A stretch of 64,000 bases of DNA from Halogeometricum limi (GCF_900115785.1 NZ_FOYS01000004.1:248001-312000), one strand, 5' to 3'; positions 24,289 through 34,562 are shown, counted from the first letter of the stretch. Translations and numbers: made by a program. Notes: generated by a model from the letters alone, not told the origin.

Positions 24289-26549
24289 AGCTCATCGTCA
24301 AACCCCTGAAACAGAAGGACGCCGGTCGCGGACTCGCGGCTATCGACCGGGACGCCGCCGAAGAACTCGGTCTCGAAGGCGGCGACTACATCCGCATCGA
24401 GGGCGACGGCGGCACCGCCATCGCCCGCGTGTGGCCCGGCTACCCCGAGGACCGCGGCACCGGCGTCATCCGCATCGACGGACGACTCCGCCAGCAGGCG
24501 AACGTCGGCATCGACGACCGCGTCCAGGTCGAACAGGCCGACGTCAAGCCCGCCCAGCGCGTCTCCATCGCCCTCCCGCAGAACCTCCGTATCGGCGGGA
24601 ACGTCGGGACGTACATCCGCGACAAACTCTCCGGGCAACCCGTCACGAAAGGCCAGAGCATCCAACTCCCCCTCGGGTTCGGGTTCATGTCGTCTTCGAA
24701 CCAGTCGGTCCCGGTGAAGGTCGCCTCCACGCAACCGCAGGGAACCGTCATCGTCACCGACTCCACCGAGGTGCAGATCAGCCAGAAACCCGCAGAAGAG
24801 ATTCACGGCAGCGGTACCGGCGAGTCCGGTGACGGTCCCTCGGTCACCTACGAGGACATCGGCGGACTCGACAGAGAGCTAGAGCAGGTCCGCGAGATGA
24901 TCGAACTGCCGATGCGGCATCCGGAACTGTTCAAGCGCCTCGGCATCGACCCGCCGAAGGGCGTGCTCCTCCACGGCCCGCCGGGCACCGGGAAGACGCT
25001 CATCGCGAAGGCCGTCGCCAACGAGATAGACGCCTCCTTCCACACCATCTCCGGGCCGGAGATCATGTCGAAGTACTACGGCGAGTCCGAAGAGCAACTC
25101 CGCGAGATATTCGAGGAGGCCGAAGAGAGTTCGCCGGCCATCGTCTTCATCGACGAGATAGACTCCATCGCGCCCAAGCGCAGTGAAGCGGGCGGCGACG
25201 TCGAACGACGCGTCGTCGCGCAACTGCTCAGCCTCATGGACGGCCTCGCCGAACGCGGCGAAGTCGTCGTCATCGGCGCGACGAACCGCGTCGACGCCAT
25301 CGACCCGGCGCTCCGCCGCGGCGGTCGGTTCGACCGCGAAATCGAAATCGGCGTGCCGGACCGCGAGGGCCGCAAGGAGATTCTGCAGGTCCACACGCGG
25401 AACATGCCAACCGCGGACGCCGTCGACCTCGACGAGTACGCCGACATCACCCACGGGTTCGTCGGCGCCGACTTGGAGACGCTGGCCAAAGAGTCCGCGA
25501 TGAACGCCCTCCGGCGCATCCGCCCGCAGTTGGACTTAGAGGCCGACGAGGTGGACGCCGAAGTGCTGGAGTCGCTCGAAGTCCGCGACGACGACTTCAA
25601 GGAGGCGATGAAGGGTATCGAACCCTCCGCGCTCCGCGAGGTGTTCGTCGAGGTTCCGGACGTCACCTGGGAGGACGTCGGCGGCCTCGAAGACACCAAA
25701 GAGCGCCTCCGCGAGACCATCCAGTGGCCGCTGGAGTACCCCGAGGTGTTCGAGCAGATGGACATGCAGTCCGCGAAAGGCGTCATGCTGTACGGCCCGC
25801 CGGGGACGGGGAAGACCCTCCTCGCGAAGGCCGTCGCCAACGAGTCCGAATCCAACTTCATCTCCGTGAAGGGGCCGGAACTGCTCAACAAGTTCGTCGG
25901 CGAGTCCGAGAAGGGCGTCCGCGAGATATTCAAGAAGGCTCGTCAGAACGCCCCGACCGTGGTGTTCTTCGACGAGATAGACTCCATCGCGACCGAACGC
26001 GGACGCAACTCCTCGGACTCCGGCGTCTCCGAACGCGTCGTCTCGCAACTGCTCACCGAGTTGGACGGCCTCGAATCGCTCGAAGACGTGGTCGTCGTCG
26101 CGACGACGAACCGGCCGGACCTCATCGACTCCGCGCTCCTCCGCCCGGGGCGACTCGACAGACACGTCCACGTCCCCGTCCCCGACGAGGAGGCGCGCCG
26201 CGCCATCTTCGCGGTCCACACCGAGCACAAACCGCTCGCCGACGACGTGGACCTCGACAGACTCGCTCGCGAGACCGAGGGCTACGTCGGTGCCGACGTC
26301 GAGGCGGTCTGCCGGGAGGCGTCGATGGCGGCGAGTCGCGAGTTCATCCGCAGCGTGAAACCCGAAGAAGTGGCTGAGTCCGTCGGTAACGTCCGCGTGA
26401 CGATGGACCACTTCGAGGCGGCACTCGACGAAGTCGGGCCGAGCGTCACCCAAGAGACCCGTCGCCGCTACGAGGAGATCGAAGAGCGGTTCCAGGCGAG
26501 CGAGGTCGAACGGGACCCCGAGTCCAGCGTCGGCCGGACGTTCCAGTAG
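24285..26549 (+). CDS. CDC48/VCP-family AAA+ ATPase
   Basis: This 754-residue protein has the full CDC48 architecture. The N-domain (1-180) comprises a double-psi barrel beginning [17 protein letters not shown]. The D1 AAA domain has Walker A GPPGTGKT at 231-238 and Walker B at 286-291. D2 has Walker A at 504-511 and Walker B (VVFFDEID) at 559-565. Sensor and arginine-finger segments such as [12 protein letters not shown] and LRPGRLDRH are intact. It unfolds proteins for the proteasome or remodels complexes. It is translationally coupled to the Hsp20-like gene. Confidence 0.97.
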   Translation: MKLIVKPLKQKDAGRGLAAIDRDAAEELGLEGGDYIRIEGDGGTAIARVWPGYPEDRGTGVIRIDGRLRQQANVGIDDRVQVEQADVKPAQRVSIALPQNLRIGGNVGTYIRDKLSGQPVTKGQSIQLPLGFGFMSSSNQSVPVKVASTQPQGTVIVTDSTEVQISQKPAEEIHGSGTGESGDGPSVTYEDIGGLDRELEQVREMIELPMRHPELFKRLGIDPPKGVLLHGPPGTGKTLIAKAVANEIDASFHTISGPEIMSKYYGESEEQLREIFEEAEESSPAIVFIDEIDSIAPKRSEAGGDVERRVVAQLLSLMDGLAERGEVVVIGATNRVDAIDPALRRGGRFDREIEIGVPDREGRKEILQVHTRNMPTADAVDLDEYADITHGFVGADLETLAKESAMNALRRIRPQLDLEADEVDAEVLESLEVRDDDFKEAMKGIEPSALREVFVEVPDVTWEDVGGLEDTKERLRETIQWPLEYPEVFEQMDMQSAKGVMLYGPPGTGKTLLAKAVANESESNFISVKGPELLNKFVGESEKGVREIFKKARQNAPTVVFFDEIDSIATERGRNSSDSGVSERVVSQLLTELDGLESLEDVVVVATTNRPDLIDSALLRPGRLDRHVHVPVPDEEARRAIFAVHTEHKPLADDVDLDRLARETEGYVGADVEAVCREASMAASREFIRSVKPEEVAESVGNVRVTMDHFEAALDEVGPSVTQETRRRYEEIEERFQASEVERDPESSVGRTFQ

Positions 26550-26789
26550 TCACCGACCGCCCTCCCGTCGTTCTCCGGCGCTCTCCCGTCGAAGCCCGAC
26601 TTTTCGACAGGACACGACGGCTCCGGAGACGAACCGTCGAACCACCCAATCGACGGGCTTTTAGTACCCCGTTCGACTACGTAGAGATACGTTCTCTCGG
26701 TAGACCCAGAAATCCACTAGTTGAAAGTTTATTTCACCGGAAATACGGTGTGTCGGAGCCCGGTTCGCCGTTCGCCGCCGTTCGTTCGA

Positions 26790-27257
26790 CTACGCGCCGT
26801 GACGCTCGATGTCCGAGAGAATCTGTGCGGCGTGGCCCTCGGGTGAGACGCCCTCGTAGACGAACGCGATGGTTCCGTCCGGCCCGACGACGTACGTGTT
26901 GCGGAACACGCCGTCGAAGGTGTTGCCGAACATGTTCTTCTCGCCGTAGGAGTCGTACGCCGCGGAGACGGTGCCGTCTTCGTCCGAGAGGAGTCGGAAC
27001 GGAAGGTCGTGGTCGTCCTCGAACTGCTTCAGGTCGGAGACGGGGTCGTCGCTGATTCCGAGGACGGTCACGTCTCTCGACTCGAACTCCTCGTAGGCGT
27101 CGCGGAACTCGCACGCCTCGGTGGTGCACCCCGGCGTGTTCGCACGGGGGTAGAAGTAGACCACGACGTACTCGCCCGCGACGTCCGACAGCGAGACCGT
27201 CTGGCCGTCCTGGTCGTGCAACTCGAACTCTGGCGCTTCGTCGCCGACGCTGAGCAT
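26790..27257 (-). CDS. bcp: Thioredoxin-dependent peroxiredoxin (BCP/PrxQ)
   Basis: A 155-residue PrxQ-type peroxiredoxin. The peroxidatic cysteine is C44 in TPGCTTEACEFRD, with the resolving cysteine C49 five residues later, the typical atypical-2-Cys arrangement. The conserved VVVYFYPRANTPG and later VIGPDG-like (VVGPDGTIAFVY) segments are present. It reduces hydroperoxides using thioredoxin. It converges with cdc48 across a 240-base spacer. Confidence 0.95.
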   Translation of the reverse strand: MLSVGDEAPEFELHDQDGQTVSLSDVAGEYVVVYFYPRANTPGCTTEACEFRDAYEEFESRDVTVLGISDDPVSDLKQFEDDHDLPFRLLSDEDGTVSAAYDSYGEKNMFGNTFDGVFRNTYVVGPDGTIAFVYEGVSPEGHAAQILSDIERHGA

Positions 27258-27329
27258 GGTTGTCGTGTCGGATGCGACGGTAAAAACGCCGCCGGTCGGG
27301 CGGTCACCGACCGCGGGCGAATCCGGGAG

Positions 27330-28307
27330 TCAGTCGAGGCGTTCTGCGGCCCCGCGGTCGACGAGTGGTCCGGCGTTCGTCGCCGGGAGGGTCACCACGT
27401 CCTCCGTGGCGAGGTCGTACTCGCGTTCGTCCACGCCGAAGATCTGTCCCACGTCCTCCGTGATGCGGAGCGTGACGCGTTCGGTGTCGGCGGCGTCTTC
27501 GGGTTCCTCGTTCGCGGCGTCGTCCGGGTCCGCGCTCGGAGTCGTCTCGTCGGGTGAGTCGCCCGCGACGACCGCCGCTTCGGTCGCCGGCCGAGAGTCG
27601 TTCGACTCGCCGGCGTCGCGGGCCGCCTCCGCCGACGCCGCGTCACTGGTCGATGCATCGGTGGTCGGAGCGTCACCGGTCGGAGCGTCGCCGTCGGTGT
27701 CGCTGTTCGCTCCGTCGCCGCCCATCGCGTCCGCGAGGACGCCGCCGGAACCGGCGTCCGCCGTGGGTTCGTCGGGGTCGACGTCCGGCGGAGTCGGCGG
27801 CGTGTCGTCCGCGGGAGTGGCGGCCGTCTCCGTCTCGTCCGGGGCCACCGCCGACGACGCGTTCGTCACGTCCGCGTCCACCGCCTCGTCCAACTCCGTC
27901 GTCGTATTCGACCCGGAGCGTTTGCCCGCGAGGACGTCCAGTACGGTTTCGCGGTTCGTCTTGATTCGAGCGACGAGGCCGTCGAACAGGTCGCGTTCCT
28001 CGGCGGTGAGACCGTTCGTGTCGGCGCTCATGTCCGCCGCGGCGAACGACGCGAGTTTGACGACCTTGCCGACGCGGCGTTCGTAGATGGCTTCGACCAC
28101 GTCTTCGGCCGTCTCTATCTCGTCGGTCAGTCGTCCAACTTCCGGGTCCGAGAACGGGTCGTCGGCCCCCTCGGCCGCGCGGTTGCGTTCGGCCTTTCGC
28201 TCTGCGATGAAGTCCGCGACGTCTTCGTAGAACGAGTCGCGGAGATGCTGGAGGCTGTCCTTCTGCCGCTCTGTCCGCCGGACGCTCCGTAACTCGTCTA
28301 AGTTCAT
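27330..28307 (-). CDS. GINS replication complex subunit (archaeal Gins15/51 type)
   Basis: The 325-residue protein begins [22 protein letters not shown], the archaeal GINS A-domain with a helical bundle to about residue 135. A long acidic, alanine-, threonine- and proline-rich disordered insert (about 140-270) separates it from a C-terminal B-domain ([37 protein letters not shown]). GINS bridges MCM and primase/GAN in the replisome. Its ATG overlaps the priS stop, so primase and GINS are co-translated. Confidence 0.92.
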   Translation of the reverse strand: MNLDELRSVRRTERQKDSLQHLRDSFYEDVADFIAERKAERNRAAEGADDPFSDPEVGRLTDEIETAEDVVEAIYERRVGKVVKLASFAAADMSADTNGLTAEERDLFDGLVARIKTNRETVLDVLAGKRSGSNTTTELDEAVDADVTNASSAVAPDETETAATPADDTPPTPPDVDPDEPTADAGSGGVLADAMGGDGANSDTDGDAPTGDAPTTDASTSDAASAEAARDAGESNDSRPATEAAVVAGDSPDETTPSADPDDAANEEPEDAADTERVTLRITEDVGQIFGVDEREYDLATEDVVTLPATNAGPLVDRGAAERLD

Positions 28308-29461
28308 TCTTTCACCTTCTCAGCGCGACCGCGTGCCATGAGGAAGACGCCGAGGCACTCTTCGACAGACTGGTCACCTGCGCTGAGTGTAAAACTATCG
28401 CCGTCGAACTCGACGGGTCCGGGGTCGGTCACCCGAACGGCGATGTCGCGCCCGCGGAATCGGGAGGCTACGGCGTCCGAGAGCGGGTCGAACGCCTCGA
28501 TTTCGTCGCGTTCGAGCGTCCGGACGCGGAGCGACGACCCGCCGTGGAGACTCCCCGGCAGGCGGATGAGGCGTTTCGTGTCCGTCGTCACCGGTTCGTC
28601 GATGGGGGCCGTCTCCTCCGCGACGGCTTCTCGCGCGAGGGCGTCCACGAGGATGCGCGTCCCGGGGCCGCCCGCCTCGACGTTCCCCTCGCGGATGGCG
28701 TCGAAGTTGTTGTGCACCTGCCCGAGGATGGTCTTCGCGCGACCCTCTCCGATGCCCTGCAGTTCCTGGAGTCTGTCGAGTGCGTCCGCGTCCTCCATCT
28801 CGCGGAGGTTCTCGGCGAGTTCGAGGAGGCGGTCGTGGACGCGTTTGCCCCACCCGCCGTGGCGCCGGAGGACGCGGCGCGTCGTTCCGCGGTTCGACTC
28901 CGTGCCGACCAGTCCCTCCACGTCTAAGTCGATGGCCCGGACGTAGTCGACGACCTCTCGTCGCGCCTCGCTGTCGAGTCCGCGAACGCTCTCGTCTCGC
29001 ACGTGCACGTGATACCCTCTCCCACCCGAGAAGACGACCTGCGTCTCCTCGAACGCGAAGTCGTCGTCGAGGACGTCGAGCAGTTTCAACAGGTCGTCCT
29101 TGCAGGCGTCGAGCATGTCCGCGTACGACGTCGTCTCGGGGTCGACGCCGGGCAGGTGGTCGGCGTCCAAGTCGAACACCAGGTCCGCCGACTGCCAGCC
29201 CTTCTCGTCCATCGTCCCCGCGCCGGGGTCCGTAAAGCGCGCGGACGAGAAGTAGACGTGGCGCGGCGCCGTCCGAGTGAGGAAGTCGCCGAGGTCACCC
29301 ACGTCGAGGAGCGACTGGTGGCGAACCATCGTCGTGCCGCCGGCACTCCACGGGATGTAGCCCCACTCGCGTCGCTCCGCCGCGGGCGGGAGCGGTATCT
29401 GGGCGCGTCGGTAGTAGTCTCCGAACCGCCCTTCGAGGTAGTCCCGAGTTCGTGCCTCCAT
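28304..29461 (-). CDS. priS: DNA primase small (catalytic) subunit
   Basis: A 385-residue archaeal primase catalytic subunit. Metal-binding aspartates are in [10 protein letters not shown] (D97, D99, D101), and the nucleotide-binding signature [10 protein letters not shown] is at residues 145-154. The helical insert and C-terminal region ([18 protein letters not shown], with the third carboxylate region following) match haloarchaeal PriS. PriL is not in the window. GINS follows with a 4-base overlap. Confidence 0.95.
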   Translation of the reverse strand: MEARTRDYLEGRFGDYYRRAQIPLPPAAERREWGYIPWSAGGTTMVRHQSLLDVGDLGDFLTRTAPRHVYFSSARFTDPGAGTMDEKGWQSADLVFDLDADHLPGVDPETTSYADMLDACKDDLLKLLDVLDDDFAFEETQVVFSGGRGYHVHVRDESVRGLDSEARREVVDYVRAIDLDVEGLVGTESNRGTTRRVLRRHGGWGKRVHDRLLELAENLREMEDADALDRLQELQGIGEGRAKTILGQVHNNFDAIREGNVEAGGPGTRILVDALAREAVAEETAPIDEPVTTDTKRLIRLPGSLHGGSSLRVRTLERDEIEAFDPLSDAVASRFRGRDIAVRVTDPGPVEFDGDSFTLSAGDQSVEECLGVFLMARGRAEKVKE

Positions 29462-29686
29462 CTCTCCGCGAGGATAGCGAAGGCGAGACTAAAGCCGTTT
29501 TGTCTCGCCGAATCGCGTCGGTCGCTGTCACGCTCTCGGGGAGCGTTCGAGTCCCCGTGTCACCCACGGAAAAGCGTTATACTCACGACGCCCGTACTGT
29601 GATGCGAGTTAGCGACGGGTGCCATCACCGCAGGACTCGAAGCCGGTGGCGAGGAGATTCGTGCGTCGAGATAGTGACATCGAAAT
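29462..29686. other. Non-coding spacer upstream of the sugar ABC operon
   Basis: Divergent spacer between priS and the solute-binding-protein gene, becoming AT-rich from about 29670. No ORF here is credible. The regulatory elements near its right end are listed separately. The priS promoter must lie in the left part, but I see no clear TATA box for it. Confidence 0.5.
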
Positions 29687-29702
29687 TACTACAACAGCAG
29701 TA
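29687..29702 (+). promoter_or_regulatory. Probable TrmB operator upstream of the ABC operon
   Basis: TACT (29687-29690), eight bases, AGTA (29699-29702). Read as TACT-N7-CAGTA it differs by one base from the TACT-N7/8-GAGTA consensus known for Halobacterium TrmB. It sits 17 bases upstream of the TATA box, the position associated with activation. A further GTAGT-T-ACTAC inverted repeat (29700-29710) overlaps its right half. Confidence 0.55.
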
Positions 29703-29719
29703 GTTACTACTACCAAAAC

Positions 29720-29727
29720 TATAAATA
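29720..29727 (+). promoter_or_regulatory. TATA box of the solute-binding-protein gene
   Basis: TATAAATA is centred about 31 bases before the ATG at 29755, predicting transcription start at about 29748-29750 and a leader of only a few bases. Confidence 0.7.
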
Positions 29728-29754
29728 ATCCTGATTCTAAACGTACCAACTGTA

Positions 29755-31296
29755 ATGGACGATTCCGATACACGCGAAGGTAAGCGCAAGCTCAGTGGCG
29801 TCTCGCGACGGAGCTTCGTGAAGGCGGCGGGTGCGTCTGGTGTTACTGTCGGCTTGGCGGGCTGTATCAGTAGCTCCGACGGCGGCGACGGTGGCGACGG
29901 TGGCGGTGGCTCCGACGACACCGAGACGGGAACCCCAATCAGCACCGAAGAAGTGACCGAGGACATCACGATTCAGCTCGCGGGCGACTCGCGGATGTCC
30001 GACAACATCGAGGGCATCCGAGAGATTCTGTACGACAACGGTCTTCCGGAGAACATCACGCTCGAAATCATCGCCGGTTCGCAGGTGACGAACAACCGTC
30101 AGAACCAGTACCAGCAGTGGCTGGGTTCGGGTCGCGAAGAACCGACCCTCCTGATGATGGACAGCGGGTGGACGATTCCGTTCATCGCGCGCAACCAGAT
30201 TCAGAACCTCTCGCAGGCGCTGCCGGAGGACATGATCTCGACGGTCAAAGACGAGTACTTCCAGGCCAGCGTCGGGACGGCGACGGGCGACAACGGGGAC
30301 CTGTACGGCATCCCGCTGTTCCCCGACTTCCCGACGATGCAGTACCGCAAGGACCTGCTCCGGAACGCGGGCTACGACGACTCCGACTTCGAGACGTGGG
30401 CGACGGAGTCCATGTCGTGGGAGGAGTTCTCGAAGATTACGAAGGAGGCCATGGAGGCCAACTCCGACATCCAGTACGGGTTCACCTTCCAGGCGTCGGC
30501 CTACGAGGGCCTGTCGTGCTGTGACTTCAACGAGTTCATGACCTCGTACGGCGGCGCGTACTTCGGCAACCCCGAAGAGAACCTGTTCGGTCCCATCGGC
30601 GACCGACCCATCACGGTCGACGAGGAACCGGTCCTCGAATCCATCCGGATGGTCCGGACGCTCATCAACGGCGAGGACGACGAGCACTCGCTCGACGGCA
30701 TCACCGGGAACATCGCCCCCGAGGCGGTGCTCCAGTGGACCGAAGAGCCGTCGCGCAAGCCGTTCACCGGCGGCGACGCCATCATGCACCGCAACTGGCC
30801 GTACTCCATCACCATCAACGGTGCGGAGGACGTGTTCGGCGAGGACCTCGGCGTGATGCCGATTCCGTACGGCGTGACCGAAGACGAAGCCCAGTACCCG
30901 ATGACGGGCGGCCCCGTCGCGGCCCTCGGTGGCTGGCACCTCGCGATGAACCCGAACGCGCCCGACCGGAAGAAGCAGGCGGCCGTGCAGGTGCTTCGCG
31001 CCTTCATGCAGCCCGAGGCGGCGCTCGCCAACTTCGGTCTGCAGGGCTGGATTCCGCCGCGACCGGAACTGCTCGACTCCGAAGAGGCACAGGAGGTCGA
31101 CGTCATCGGCCGCTACCTGCCACAGCTGAAAGTGGCCGGTGAGAACGCTATCCCGCGGCCCGTCACCGTCGTCTGGCCGCAGCAGTCGAGTCAGATCTCG
31201 ACCGCAGTCAACGCCGCCTACGCGGGCGAGAAGTCGCCCGAACAGGCGATGTCCGACCTGAAGTCGACGCTCGAGCAGATAGAGCAGAGCCAGTAG
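29755..31296 (+). CDS. Sugar ABC transporter substrate-binding lipoprotein (Tat)
   Basis: This 513-residue protein has a twin-arginine signal (SRRSFVK, R18-R19) and lipobox LAGC with C37 as the lipidation site, followed by a glycine/serine/aspartate spacer. The remainder is a family-1-type extracellular solute-binding protein, with LLMMDSGWTIPFIARNQIQNL and a C-terminal MQPEAALANFGLQGWIPPR. It captures a sugar outside the membrane for the two permeases downstream. Which sugar is not evident; TrmB association favours glucose, trehalose or maltose-type sugars. Confidence 0.94.
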   Translation: MDDSDTREGKRKLSGVSRRSFVKAAGASGVTVGLAGCISSSDGGDGGDGGGGSDDTETGTPISTEEVTEDITIQLAGDSRMSDNIEGIREILYDNGLPENITLEIIAGSQVTNNRQNQYQQWLGSGREEPTLLMMDSGWTIPFIARNQIQNLSQALPEDMISTVKDEYFQASVGTATGDNGDLYGIPLFPDFPTMQYRKDLLRNAGYDDSDFETWATESMSWEEFSKITKEAMEANSDIQYGFTFQASAYEGLSCCDFNEFMTSYGGAYFGNPEENLFGPIGDRPITVDEEPVLESIRMVRTLINGEDDEHSLDGITGNIAPEAVLQWTEEPSRKPFTGGDAIMHRNWPYSITINGAEDVFGEDLGVMPIPYGVTEDEAQYPMTGGPVAALGGWHLAMNPNAPDRKKQAAVQVLRAFMQPEAALANFGLQGWIPPRPELLDSEEAQEVDVIGRYLPQLKVAGENAIPRPVTVVWPQQSSQISTAVNAAYAGEKSPEQAMSDLKSTLEQIEQSQ

Positions 31297-31342
31297 GCCG
31301 GCGGATAAACATAAGTTACCTCGCGATACGTTATTATTTATC

Positions 31343-32371
31343 ATGGCAACAGAACAAGACTCGGGGGATACACTTCGGGATAGCTCCAGGAGTGGGCCCT
31401 ACGTCTCCGCCGTCCGGTGGATGGAATCTCTGTCGGAGACGCAGTTCGCCTACTTCCTGTTGAGCCCAGCACTGCTGATACTGCTGGTCATCGCGCTATA
31501 CCCCCTCATACAGACGTTCGGCTACTCGTTGTACGCCGACCAGTTGACCGGGTCGTCCAGACTGGGCCAGTTCGTCGGCCTCGAAAACTACGTCGCGCTG
31601 TTCACCGGGGCACGCGACTTCGCGTTACCGTCGGCGTTCCTGCCGGGGTTCTCGTCGTCGTTCCCCTTCGTGACGGGAATCTACTCGAGCGCGCTGATGG
31701 TCACGCTGCTGTTCACGGCCGTGAGCGTTCTGTTCGAGACGCTCCTCGGCTTCGTGCAGGCGCTCGTCCTCGACCAGGACTTCCGCGGACGGCGCTGGGT
31801 TCGGGTCGCCATCATCATCCCGTGGGCCGTCCCCATCGTCATCCAGGGGATGATATGGTACCTGATGTTCCAGCCGAACATCGGGTTCCTCGTCGGGTCA
31901 CAGGGCGACCCGGCGTTCCTGAACTATCTGGGGCTCAGCTACACGCCGCTTCGTAACACGGCGGACTCGCTGTTCCTCATCATCGTCGGCGACGTGTGGA
32001 AGACGACGGCGTTCATGGCCCTCCTCATCCTGGCGGGCCTGCAGAGTATCGACCGGTCGCTGTACGACGTGGCTCGCGTCTCCGGTGCGAGCAACTGGCA
32101 GCAGTTCAAGATGATTACCTTCCCGCTCATCCTCCCGACGGTGCTCGTGGCGATGCTGTTCCGCACCATCGGCGCGATGCGCGTGTACGGTATCATCGAG
32201 ACGATGGCGGGATGTACGACGGTGCCGTCGCTGTCGTGTCTCGTCGTGACCACGTTCAACAACTCGATGTACGCGACGTCCGCCACGGTGGCGTTCGTGA
32301 CGGCGGGCCTCATCGGCATCGTCGTCTCCGTGTACATCTTCAAGTTCGCCGACGCGGAGGGAGGCTTCTAA
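31343..32371 (+). CDS. Sugar ABC transporter permease 1
   Basis: A 342-residue permease of the MalF/UgpA type with six main membrane helices. The EAA loop near the C-terminus reads SIDRSLYDVARVSGASNWQQFKMITFPLILP, which docks onto the ATPase. It follows the binding-protein gene after 46 AT-rich bases and precedes permease 2 by one base. An unusual cysteine pair occurs in the extracytoplasmic loop after the EAA region (MAGCTTVPSLSCLV). Confidence 0.93.
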   Translation: MATEQDSGDTLRDSSRSGPYVSAVRWMESLSETQFAYFLLSPALLILLVIALYPLIQTFGYSLYADQLTGSSRLGQFVGLENYVALFTGARDFALPSAFLPGFSSSFPFVTGIYSSALMVTLLFTAVSVLFETLLGFVQALVLDQDFRGRRWVRVAIIIPWAVPIVIQGMIWYLMFQPNIGFLVGSQGDPAFLNYLGLSYTPLRNTADSLFLIIVGDVWKTTAFMALLILAGLQSIDRSLYDVARVSGASNWQQFKMITFPLILPTVLVAMLFRTIGAMRVYGIIETMAGCTTVPSLSCLVVTTFNNSMYATSATVAFVTAGLIGIVVSVYIFKFADAEGGF

Positions 32372-32372
32372 C

Positions 32373-33338
32373 ATGGCGACAGAGAACGAACAACAGAGCG
32401 GTATCGGAAAGCAGGGCGACGCGGACATCAAACGAGGGCCGTTAGAGCGGTGGGTAGGCGCGGCCATCAAAAACCCCAAGCGCGCGTACAGGGCGATGTT
32501 CTACGTGGCGACGGTGTTCTTCCTCGTCACCACGCTGTTCCCCTTCTACTGGCTGTTGGTGCTCGCGCTGACGCCGAACAACCTCATCTCGGACATGGGG
32601 CTGCTTCCGAAGGGGTTCAACCCCGAGGTGTTCATCACGATGTTCGAACGGGTGCCGTTCCACCTGTACATGTTCAACAGCTTCGTGCTCGGCCTGTCGA
32701 CGACCATCATCGTGCTCCTCCTGGCCAGTCTGGCGGGGTACGTGTTCGGCCGACTCCGCTTCCCCGGCCGGAGCGCGCTCATGCTGGGCATCCTGGCCAT
32801 CTCGTACTTCCCACCGGCAGCGTTCTTCCTGCCCCTCTTCGAGCTGTTCACGGGCGGGACGGACATCGTGCTCGGACCGGTCACCGTCTCGTCGCCGGAC
32901 CTGTTCAACACGCCGGCACCGATGGTGCTGCCGTTCAGCGCGCTGTTCATGCCGCTGTCCATCTTCATCCTCACGACGTTCTACGGGCAGATTCCCGACG
33001 GGTTGGAGGACGCGGCGCGCGTCGAAGGGACGACGCGACTCGGCGCGCTGTTCCGGGTCATCATCCCGCTGTCGGCACCCGGTGTGGCGACGGCGGGCGT
33101 CCTCACGTTCATCAGCGTCTACAACGAGTTCTTCTTCTCGTTCCTGATGAACAACGGCGAGGCGTCGTCGTGGGCACCCATCGTCGCGGGTATCCTCAAG
33201 TACCAGGGGCAGTTCGACACCCCGTACAACCTGATGGCGGCGGCGAGCATCGTCGGGGTCCTCCCCGTGGCGATTCTCGTCATCGTCGCCCAAGAACGAA
33301 TCGTGAGCGGACTGACTGCGGGCGCACTCAAGGAGTAA
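32373..33338 (+). CDS. Sugar ABC transporter permease 2
   Basis: A 321-residue MalG/UgpE-type permease. The N-terminal helix is FYVATVFFLVTTLFPFYWLL, and the EAA loop reads GLEDAARVEGTTRLGALFRVIIPLSAPG. It pairs with permease 1 to form the channel. The downstream ATPase has a ribosome-binding site AAGGAG within the last codons of this gene, 8 bases before its ATG. Confidence 0.94.
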   Translation: MATENEQQSGIGKQGDADIKRGPLERWVGAAIKNPKRAYRAMFYVATVFFLVTTLFPFYWLLVLALTPNNLISDMGLLPKGFNPEVFITMFERVPFHLYMFNSFVLGLSTTIIVLLLASLAGYVFGRLRFPGRSALMLGILAISYFPPAAFFLPLFELFTGGTDIVLGPVTVSSPDLFNTPAPMVLPFSALFMPLSIFILTTFYGQIPDGLEDAARVEGTTRLGALFRVIIPLSAPGVATAGVLTFISVYNEFFFSFLMNNGEASSWAPIVAGILKYQGQFDTPYNLMAAASIVGVLPVAILVIVAQERIVSGLTAGALKE

Positions 33339-33342
33339 GACA

Positions 33343-34530
33343 ATGGGAGACGTAACACTCGAACACGTGACGAAACGCTACGAAGACGTAACGGCAGTCG
33401 ACGACATGAACCTCGCCATCAACGACGGCGAGTTCATCTGTCTCGTCGGCCCCTCGGGGTGCGGTAAGTCCACCACGATGGAGATGATCGCCGGACTGAC
33501 GATGCCCACCGAGGGCGAGGTGTTCATCGGCGGCCGCGAGGTGACGAACCTCCCGCCGAAAGACCGGGGAATCGCGATGGTGTTCCAGAACATCGCGCTG
33601 TTCCCGCACATGGACGTGTACGACAACATCTCGTTCGGTCTGCGCCTCCGTAAGTACGACAAAGAGGAGATAGACCGTCGCGTCGAACGCGCCTCCGACA
33701 TCGTCCAGTTGGAGGGGATGTTAGACCGGATGCCCGACGAGATGTCGGGCGGACAGCGACAGCGTGTCGCCATCGCCCGCGCCATCGTCCGGAACCCCGA
33801 AGTGTTCCTGATGGACGAACCGCTGGCCAACCTCGACGCGAAACTCCGCGTCCACATGCGGACGGAACTCCAGCGCCTGCACAAGGAACTGGACACGACC
33901 ATCATCTACGTCACGCACGACCAGGCGGAGGCGATGACGATGTCCGACCGCATCGCGGTTATCGACTCCGGGCAACTCCAGCAGATAGACCCGCCGTTGG
34001 TCTGTTACAACGAACCTGCGAACCTGTTCGTCGCCGGGTTCATCGGCAGTCCGTCGATGAACTTCGTCGACGGCGAGGTGACGGAGGCGGGCTTCCACGG
34101 CAAGAACGTCGAAGTCGACTTCGACCCCGCCGACGTCGGCGTCTCGCCCGGCGACGACGTGACGCTCGGCGTCCGTCCCGAAGACGTGTACACCGAGGAC
34201 GAACAGGCCGGTATCGCGCACCCGACGAAGCGCATCGAGGCCACCACGGACGTGCTCGAACCGATGGGCGACGAGATATTCGTCTACCTCCTCTTGAGCG
34301 AGGACGCGACGACGAGCATGGACGACGCCAGCGAGGGCATGTCCGACCAACTGCTCATGAGCGTCGACCCCGACTCCTCCATCACGGAGGACCAGGACGT
34401 CTCCGTCGTCCTCGACAGGGCCAAACTGCACCTGTTCGACACGGAGACGGGCGAGGCTATCCAACACGGCATCGCGACGACGACGACGACCAGCACGGAC
34501 AGCAGTACGCCCGCAGAGAGCGACGACTAG
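33343..34530 (+). CDS. Sugar ABC transporter ATP-binding protein (MalK/UgpC type)
   Basis: A 395-residue ATPase. Walker A is GPSGCGKST (36-44), the signature MSGGQRQRVAIARA, and Walker B VFLMDEPLANLD. After about residue 240 comes a TOBE/MalK-type regulatory domain (VTLGVRPEDVYTED) with a haloarchaeal acidic extension containing methionine-rich MDDASEGMSDQLLMS and a Thr/Ser-rich tail. It energises import by the two permeases. MalK-type C-terminal domains can bind regulators such as TrmB-like proteins, but nothing here shows that directly. Confidence 0.95.
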   Translation: MGDVTLEHVTKRYEDVTAVDDMNLAINDGEFICLVGPSGCGKSTTMEMIAGLTMPTEGEVFIGGREVTNLPPKDRGIAMVFQNIALFPHMDVYDNISFGLRLRKYDKEEIDRRVERASDIVQLEGMLDRMPDEMSGGQRQRVAIARAIVRNPEVFLMDEPLANLDAKLRVHMRTELQRLHKELDTTIIYVTHDQAEAMTMSDRIAVIDSGQLQQIDPPLVCYNEPANLFVAGFIGSPSMNFVDGEVTEAGFHGKNVEVDFDPADVGVSPGDDVTLGVRPEDVYTEDEQAGIAHPTKRIEATTDVLEPMGDEIFVYLLLSEDATTSMDDASEGMSDQLLMSVDPDSSITEDQDVSVVLDRAKLHLFDTETGEAIQHGIATTTTTSTDSSTPAESDD

Positions 34531-34562
34531 TCGGCTTCGCGTCGGCTTCGCGGCGATTTTTT
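34531..34562 (+). terminator. Terminator-like T-run after the ABC ATPase
   Basis: Directly after the ATPase stop, two GTCGGCTTCGC-like repeats are followed by six T (34557-34562). Archaeal RNA polymerase terminates at such U-runs. The small membrane gene downstream may therefore have partly independent expression. Confidence 0.5.

Noticed and set aside
26735-26750. Short inverted repeat CACCG-CGGTG between cdc48 and bcp
   Set aside because: Only 5 bp, with no T-run on either side, so a terminator or operator is not supported.
31309-31342. AT-rich stretch before permease 1 as an internal promoter
   Set aside because: The AT-rich part lies within 12 bases of the ATG, too close for a TATA box of a leaderless gene, and the upstream part has no good match.
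29737-31344. 535-codon minus-strand open frame opposite the solute-binding-protein gene
   Set aside because: Shadow of a GC-rich gene; no domain, and the plus-strand gene has a Tat signal, lipobox and clear family.
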